From contig JARFIW010000831.1 of the NCBI GenBank assembly GCA_036346225.1, positions 682,001 to 746,000 on the forward strand: 64,000 bases of DNA. The letters run 5' to 3'. The stretch's first letter is position 1, and every line of letters begins with the position of its first letter. The position numbers and the translations under genes are program-made. This document shows positions 57,480 to 64,000 of this stretch, piece after piece. Under the pieces are notes generated by a model that was not told the origin of the DNA, made no database searches, and saw only the letters and a program-made list of their open reading frames with translations. The stretch comes from Platerodrilus igneus (lineage: Eukaryota > Arthropoda > Insecta > Coleoptera > Lycidae).

Positions 57480-60400
57480 TAGCTACTTGTTATAACTCTA
57501 GAGGTGTGTATAATAATTTGTTCTCACTATCCCAATTCATCATTTTTGGAAGAACTATTGAACTTGATTTAAAAATGTCGTCGCCTTACTTCCCTTTGTA
57601 CATAATGGACCGTTTCATTTTGTGGTACACAGTTGTAGAGAGCCACCTTTGCATGTTGCGTCGATTCACTTATACAGGTTAAACGTTAAGGAGATTGATA
57701 TCTAGTACAAACCCAAAGCATTATAGTAGCTCACAAATGAGTTAGTATAACTCGCTGTTTGATTATAGATACTGTATATTGCTCAGAAACAGTTGAATAA
57801 TTAATATGTAATCTGATAAGAGTATATAAAATCTTTTAATAACTTTTTTCTAATCCCTATGACTGTTTGTAAATTAAATAATTGCTGTACTTGCATTTTA
57901 GCAAGACATCGTTCTCGGAAAATTTGTTATAACCAAAGTCGCCTAGGTTTAAATACACAAAACCATTAGTAACAATTGACAATCATAATAATGGGTTTTA
58001 ACTTTGCAAAACCTGTAAGTTACCGTAGACAATCATATTAGTGCTGTTACTAAAACTTTCACTATAATGTACTTCGACAGTCATGGATACTAATTAATTA
58101 ATACAGTTGTAACTTAAAACGCAACCCAGTACCTAACCTACCATTAAAAACATCCAATATCAGGTGTACAGGTCTGAAATTTTTTATTTTTATTTGTATT
58201 TGTATTATAATTATTATTTTGTATTAAAAAATTAGTACAGTATTTATCTACATCAATAGTCACACTCGTCAAGTTTCTAATCACACAATCCATAGTCGAG
58301 TACAATCAATCAAATAGTCATAAACTCGTAAAAAAATGTACTTCAGTTTAAATAAACAAGAACGCTTTTGATCCAACTTTGATCCAATTGCACCAAGTTT
58401 TTGTTTTCTTCATAAGTACAAATTTATCAGCTTTAAAACCATTGAGTTTTTATTCGTATTGCCATAGAAAATCAGATAGTATACCAATTTTAATTGCAAA
58501 GCGAATATGAATGCAACAAATTATGACTTGCTCAATATGTATTTAATTCGTACATAACTTCGTATCTGCTATTTTCATCACCTAATATAATTTTCCCACC
58601 AGCGTTATGTTTACACAATTTTGAACATTCCTTTCAATGCGGAAAATGTATAATTTTACACAATACCAATGGTTTAGAAAAAACTGTGGTCATTAAAAAA
58701 AATATTTTCACAGTTTTAAATATTCTAAGTTTATAGCTAGCAAAAAAAACACTGTCTACTGCAATATTCTATGATAGTTAATTGATTAAGTTGAAAATCA
58801 AGTTATCAACATCAAATTACAAAAATTACATATGGAATTCTTTACCTGAAACAATGAGTTTGTAAAAATTTTCAGGTATGCAAAATAGTTCTCTCCTCTG
58901 GACATTGTTGATGAGCCGTAGCAGCAGAAATAAGTTGGCGTAAAATAAACAAATTAAATTAACTTATTATGCCTATGAGATTTTAATAATATTTACATAT
59001 GGAGCGGCATAGCAAAAACCAAACACGAACTTTTTTACCACTATCTTATTTTTAAAAAATCGATTAAACATATAAAATTTGTCTATAAAAAGAAAATTTT
59101 TCACACATTTTCATTTACCCACTTCAATCTTTAAAGTGTAGCAAAATCAATCCTTAAAATTTCAAATTGCAAAGGGATTAATTGATGTATAGCTTCGAAG
59201 CTAATTAAATTCTATTTTTGACATTGCATTTTTCAAATTTTGCCTGCTACTTTTGAAAATAGCCTTTTTTAAAATTGATAAACGTGGTGTTGTATTTATC
59301 ATTTTTGTTAGAGTAATTTAATATAAATCAAATGACGTTTGTCTTTATTATTTGACTTTCAATTGTTTACTTTTATAAATCTTAATTTTAAATCGTGCAT
59401 GTATTAGTGAATTAATAATAACTTTGTTTTTTCTTTTCAAAAGGCAATAGTTCATCTTCATTGAATATTAATTCACTAGTATTATAACATTTTCATTTTT
59501 TTGCAAGTTCAAAATTTTATGGGTTATAGTATATTCCACCGCCAAGACTTGTAAAATATTCTAGGGTTTGAATCAGCCCAGAAACAACAGTTAGGGCAAT
59601 TTACTATAATGTTTAAATAAAATGAACAGTCATCTGAAAAACAAACTGACAAAAATCTGGATTGAGGCTTATCCATTTCCTCATTATTTCACAAAACTCT
59701 AGAACACCAATCAAAGTCGCTCCACTAAGTTCATGTAACATGTGAATGAAATTTCAATTTTTTAAAATACGTTAAATAGATGTTTGCTTTGGACCGATGT
59801 TGCTACAAGTTGTTTGATGGTTACCGAAAGATCCAAAGCAACATAACCTACAGTTGCAGTTTCCACTACTACATTTCTATTAGATACAACCTAGTTTCTC
59901 AAAAATTTGTTACCAATTATAGGATGTATTTTCTGTTAACATGCTTTTTGAGCGTTGTTGGTTCGTTGATATTTTCATTTTTCTATAAAAAGCACAATCA
60001 TTACAACACAACACCCAGTAAAATTAAACATTTGAGCTGGAATATATTGTCTCTATTGTTGGTTGCTTTTTCCTAGAAGAAAATCTTACTCGTAAAATGT
60101 GTTTGGAGCTACTGCAGAAAAACATTGATCCAATGCCAGCAGACATTCTTGAAAATAATAATAACTAAGATACTTTGAAGAACAGTTAATATTTTTCCCA
60201 CGCCTATTCAGTAATGCACTTCTTATGCATTTAAGAACAGGTCAATAATAGTACTCATTATTCTGTAAGTGTATATGAATCTATAATCCAACACCTTTAA
60301 CTAATCAGGAGCACCCAGGTCTTGGATTATGATCATAATCCAACTCCCAATCAGTCAAACTTCCATTTTTCATAATCCACGAGGTATAATTTTCGTATTA

Positions 60401-60520
60401 TTCGAAGTCGGCTGTTATACTTGAACAAATAAATTTTTGCTCGTCAGTATTTGTGATATTAGTTTAAACGTTTAGAAAATATCTGCTAATAAAGATTTGT
60501 ATAGTCATGGGAAATGTATA
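57480..60520. other. No supported gene
   Basis: 3 kb of AT-rich sequence. The 98-codon frame at 59780-60076 (+) has a hydrophobic stretch near residues 50-65 but no family I recognise and no neighbouring exons. No repeat relation to other parts was seen. Confidence 0.5.
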
Positions 60521-60527
60521 GTATTCT

Positions 60528-60635
60528 ACTTACGAGTTATGGCCATTACTTATTCAGATTACACCGCAATCCACAATGGGCTTGTGGTGCAAACCTTCTG
60601 AATGAGTAATGGCTATCATAACTCGCTCATTGAAT
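60528..60635. repeat. Long imperfect inverted repeat
   Basis: ACGAGTTATGGCCATTACT...ATTCAGA...CCACA and TGTGG...TCTGAATGAGTAATGGCTATCATAACTCGC form arms of about 45 bases around a short loop near 60583. It looks like a foldback or MITE-type element. Terminal AGTATTCTAC/ATAATATACT-like flanks were not matched precisely. Confidence 0.6.
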
Positions 60636-60639
60636 AATA

Positions 60640-61590
60640 TACTATAATACGATGTATTTTCTTCACATTACACTTTGTCTGTTCTACAGTATCTTAATCA
60701 ATAATTTCCAAATCAATGGAGAGAAACGAGTGGTTTTGTCTAATGAGCGGATTTGACACCACTACATTTCCTTTTGTGGAGCTACATAAAAACTAAAACT
60801 TACACAACCAAGCTTGTATCTATACAAGAAATACGTCACTGCATTATAAATACATGTTTTGAAATCGCCCTTGAAAAACTGCAGAATGTGCATTGACACT
60901 TTGAGTAAAGTTCGTACCTTTGCACGGAAACTGTAATAGTACAACACAACGCCACATGTGAGAAATGTGGTTGTTAAGCAGCAGAGGATGGATTTTACCT
61001 GTTTAAGCAGAAGCTAAGGTTTGTGAGGGGAAGGGCATGGTTACTTGGTGATTGATTGCTGTATACACTAGACGCATTATAAAAATATAAAGAAGAAATT
61101 TTTAAGTTAATTGTGGAAGAAAGATTCTATCAGATAATAAAGCACGCTGGTGTTGACCCAAAACTTGAAAAACAATTACATTGGTACTAGAAGACGACAC
61201 GAGAGCTGCAACAAAACATACAGCTTGAGGAAGTGGCTTAGCCCTGAAGCACTCACGTTTAGAAAACATACATGCGCACTCGCATGTGAGCATTTCCCTC
61301 ACAGTGCCAATTTTGATCTTTCTGACAACTTTTAAAAATATCTGATAAATAAAATAAAACTTGTTTATTGTCAAACGTTTAATACGAATTATATATAGAA
61401 ACACGTGCAAATTTAATTAATTTACATACACTAAAAAAAGTATTACATTTATTTTTTAACATAAAATATCGCTCTGTATATTTTTATGAAACAAAAACTT
61501 ATACTGACTATATGTATGTATATATACATAATAAATTCTAAGCTCCAAGAAAGATCAATCACATACAGTTCTGCTGGTGTTGTTTATGGT
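60640..61590. other. No supported gene
   Basis: Short open frames on both strands (60762-60947 minus, 61102-61410 minus, 61150-61335 plus) overlap one another and show no domain. This may include the 3' non-coding part of the piggyBac relic to the right. Confidence 0.4.
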
Positions 61591-61595
61591 ACAAG

Positions 61596-62760
61596 TTATA
61601 GAAGTATATGTTTAGTACAAATAGGAACATTACATCTATTGCATTCCTTTTTTGTTTTCTTATTCTTTCTTCTTGAACAAAATCCATCATATCCTGGCAC
61701 CACTTCATTGGCATTACGTTCAGGTTCAGATATATTTAAGTTATGCATTATTCTGGCTCGTAACTTAATGGGAAAATTTGGCACCGTGCTACGTCGTATC
61801 AAATGGAGTTTAATTAAGTCTTGAGCTAATTCTTTCAAGTAATCTCTGTGCGGTTTAATAGCATTGGTATTGCATTTGTGCACAATATTTGAATTAATAC
61901 CTGCTATGTCAAATAGTGTAAAGAAAATTCTAAATGACCATTGGTAACAAAACTGTGAAACAAAATACGTAGCCTACAATTTATATACTACGTCAACGTC
62001 TCCTTTAGTTAAGTTGTAAAATATAACAATTTCCGGTTTTGCCAGTTCACCTAAATCTGGATCGATTTTGCCACTGGAATGAAAAGTAGACAGCGTTAAA
62101 ACATGTTTTTCTTTTTTGGTTTATAGAATACCAGAACAGTGTCTTTTTACCAACCGAATATGCTACTAGAAACTGGATTTCTGTAATTGATAAACAATAG
62201 TGGAATATTTTTTTTATTTTTCCTCGATGTTCCAACTACTGTAGTTCTCAGAGAAAGCAGTTCTTTTGACAAGGATATCAAGGTAAAATAATTATCCATT
62301 GTTACGTTACGTCCGGTGCAAGGTATAGATTGTGCTAATCTTTTAATAACAGCAGACACTAAATTGTCTAGTTTAAATGGGTCATCTGGCTTTTTTTCCG
62401 ACATACATCTCTAAGTTGCTTGCGTAGAACATCCCGGAATCGACCAATGTAAAGATTTTTAGTCCTCACTTGGCGGGTTTGTTTGGAATGTATTGTTTAA
62501 ATTTGCATTAACCTCTAAAATTTTCCAGCATTTGATCAATTGTACAATGCCCTCCAACTTGAAAATTTCCTTAACATTTTACAATAAATTCGTCGAATAT
62601 ATGTTGAATCGGTGCCAAATTATTCATTTTCTTCTTCTGAGTTCTAGTTTCAACATGTGTCAAACCTTATAGCTCTCATTAGAAGATGAAACCGCTTTCT
62701 GAACATAGTTAATCTAAAGCAATCGATGCTGTTCCATCATTGGCGCAAAGATCTTTAGTA
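61596..62760 (-). pseudogene. Second piggyBac-like transposase relic
   Basis: Minus-strand order with frameshifts: MRAIRFDT (about 62680), NNLAPIQHIFDEF (about 62625-62588), TIDQMLE, CKFKQYIPNKPAK (about 62500-62460), VDSGMFYASNLEMYVGKK (about 62440-62395), TGRNVTMDNYFTLISLSKEL (about 62320-62260, catalytic aspartate kept), VGTSRKNKKNIP (about 62235), FFTLFDIAGINSNIVHKC (about 61930-61875) and a cysteine-rich end GYDGFCSRRKNKKTKKECNR (about 61680-61620). It is a different subfamily from the piggyBac in the intron and is inactivated by stops. Confidence 0.8.
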
Positions 62761-63440
62761 TTTAAATATTGAGCCTTTTAAACTCCAAACATATACAATA
62801 TGCCTATGAAGGCATACATCTTGTACAATCTGTATCATGACAGTCTCTTTCACGAAGATAATTTGCCTGCAACTTTGCTAAATAAATATTAGTGCAATGT
62901 ACTATGTATTCAATTATATTTGGCATAATAAATAATTCCGAACATGCCCGACTGCTGATCACATTTTTTGCAATAGGTTTTACTGCAGGAATATGAGGAC
63001 AAATATTTTTTTAGAGGTTTGTACATTAATACATTGTGGATTGGTCATCCAAAGGGTTACTTTAAATTTACCAGTGAAATGATGAACACCAGCAAATGCT
63101 TGATTTCCATTTATTACAGATTAATTTTCCGATTCAACATCAGATGGTTCAATTTTCAGTGTCTGTGTTGTGTTCATTATGCTCGCTGGTGGCATTACTA
63201 CCAATATCTAACCTATTGCCATCTTCTAAAACTTCTTTTATTTGCTAATAAATTAGTTTCTTGGGTATTCTGATAATATAACTGCATACCCAAATCAACA
63301 AGTTTCATGCTTCTACTCATTTTATGTAAACTAAAATAAAAATTGTTTATTCTAAATAATTTTTATATAAAACAAACAACTCACCACAATCGTTTCAAAA
63401 ACAAATAAACAAAATATTATGAGACAAAAAAATAAGCGCA
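62761..63440. other. Probable N-terminal and 5' part of the piggyBac relic, not resolved
   Basis: No confident blocks. A plus-strand open frame at 63019-63273 runs antisense to the expected N-terminal region of the minus-strand transposase and is taken as a shadow. Confidence 0.35.
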
Positions 63441-64000
63441 GATAATTCTGATGATTATTATGAACAACTACAGGTGTTGGTTGTGAAATATCTGCAACTA
63501 ATGTTGACTGTGCGAAAAGATGTATTAGAAAAAATATTAAATCGGTAAATGTTCAAGTGCTGGAGGAACTTGGCAGCCACAGGTTGTTTACCCCCCTTCA
63601 CAACCACTGATTGTCGGATAAATAGGGTATATAATTGTAAAACAATAGAAGGAAATTGAATTGCATCTAACAAGAAAGAACAGTGCCCATGATGAAAGAC
63701 AACAAACATAGAAACAATAAGAAAATTGTTGTAAACATATGTGTAGAGCACAGCACAGTATGCTATGAAATCGGGCAGTAGGAAAAGCAGACAGAAAAAC
63801 GGTAGCAGCCTTTTGGATGTGCTTCTGATGTATGAGGATGATAGCATGAACTGACCAAGTTAATAACAAATAGATTATAGAAATAGTAGGAGAACAAGGA
63901 TATCTGTGGGAAAAAAATTGGAGAAATAGAAGGGCATACGTTCTAAGGCATTTTTGGGAAATAGTATGGGATACATAACAAGCAGAGATAGGAAAAAGGA
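63441..64000 (+). repeat. LINE-tail unit in opposite orientation, cut by window end
   Basis: Carries the 3'-UTR-like linker (TCTGATGATTATTATGAACAACTACAGGTGTTGG, split in two as TCTGATGATTATTATG and AACAACTACAGGTGTTGG) followed at about 63640 by the truncated C-terminal coding segment of the same LINE family, including an ERKxxGHxLRH-like region near 63900. This is the plus-strand version of the unit seen at 9.4-10.7 and 20.4-22.8 kb and has the same linker-to-coding junction. Confidence 0.75.

Overview
This is a window of AT-rich insect nuclear DNA. There is no prokaryotic gene organisation. The window holds a spliced BTB-zinc-finger-type transcription-factor gene and relics of insect transposable elements from most major classes. 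The only host gene I can support is on the + strand. One exon at 32816-33092 encodes a pair of C2H2 zinc fingers. It is spliced across a 13.9 kb intron to a terminal exon at 46985-47699. The protein sequence matches my memory of insect Abrupt-type (ab) proteins. The upstream exons, including any BTB domain, are not recognisable in the 32.8 kb to the left.

Left part (1-32.8 kb): a mariner-like relic (1951-2782). An LTR retrotransposon on the minus strand with both LTRs (2783-~7376), whose reverse transcriptase has been fused to integrase by an internal deletion. A second, badly decayed Ty3/gypsy-like pol (12.2-17.4 kb, minus). Several copies of the 3' end of a non-LTR retrotransposon, arranged in tandem with a period of about 710-775 bp (9.4-10.7 and 20.4-25.8 kb). 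A third LTR element (22786-25536) inserted into that array with a 4-bp target-site duplication. A pogo-like DDE transposase relic (28.2-29.5 kb, minus) that lies between two oppositely oriented LTR-like repeats.

The intron (33.1-47.0 kb) is a transposon nest. A piggyBac relic is interrupted by a gypsy-like gag-protease-LTR fragment, and a unit containing both has been duplicated in tandem (34665-37490 and 37491-43409). Afterwards a 3,775-bp hAT element with perfect 15-bp terminal inverted repeats and an 8-bp target-site duplication entered the second unit, and a 585-bp LTR-like insertion entered the first. Each unit serves as the empty-site control for the other's insertion. A second mariner/Tc1-like relic, itself interrupted by an LTR-like repeat, lies between the nest and the last exon.

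Right part (47.7-64 kb): the 3' flank of the host gene, then two tRNA-derived SINEs with 13-bp target-site duplications, two Penelope-like fragments (one with a GIY-YIG motif, one with a YVDD reverse transcriptase motif), a Crypton-like tyrosine-recombinase relic, dyad-symmetric MITE-like sequences, a second unrelated piggyBac relic, and a further LINE-tail repeat in the opposite orientation at the window edge.

Nearly all transposon proteins carry stops, frameshifts or lost catalytic residues. The window is best read as one developmental regulator gene whose long introns collect transposons. No clearly new functional system is evident. The most unusual signals are the LINE-tail tandem repeats and the internally controlled tandem duplication in the intron.
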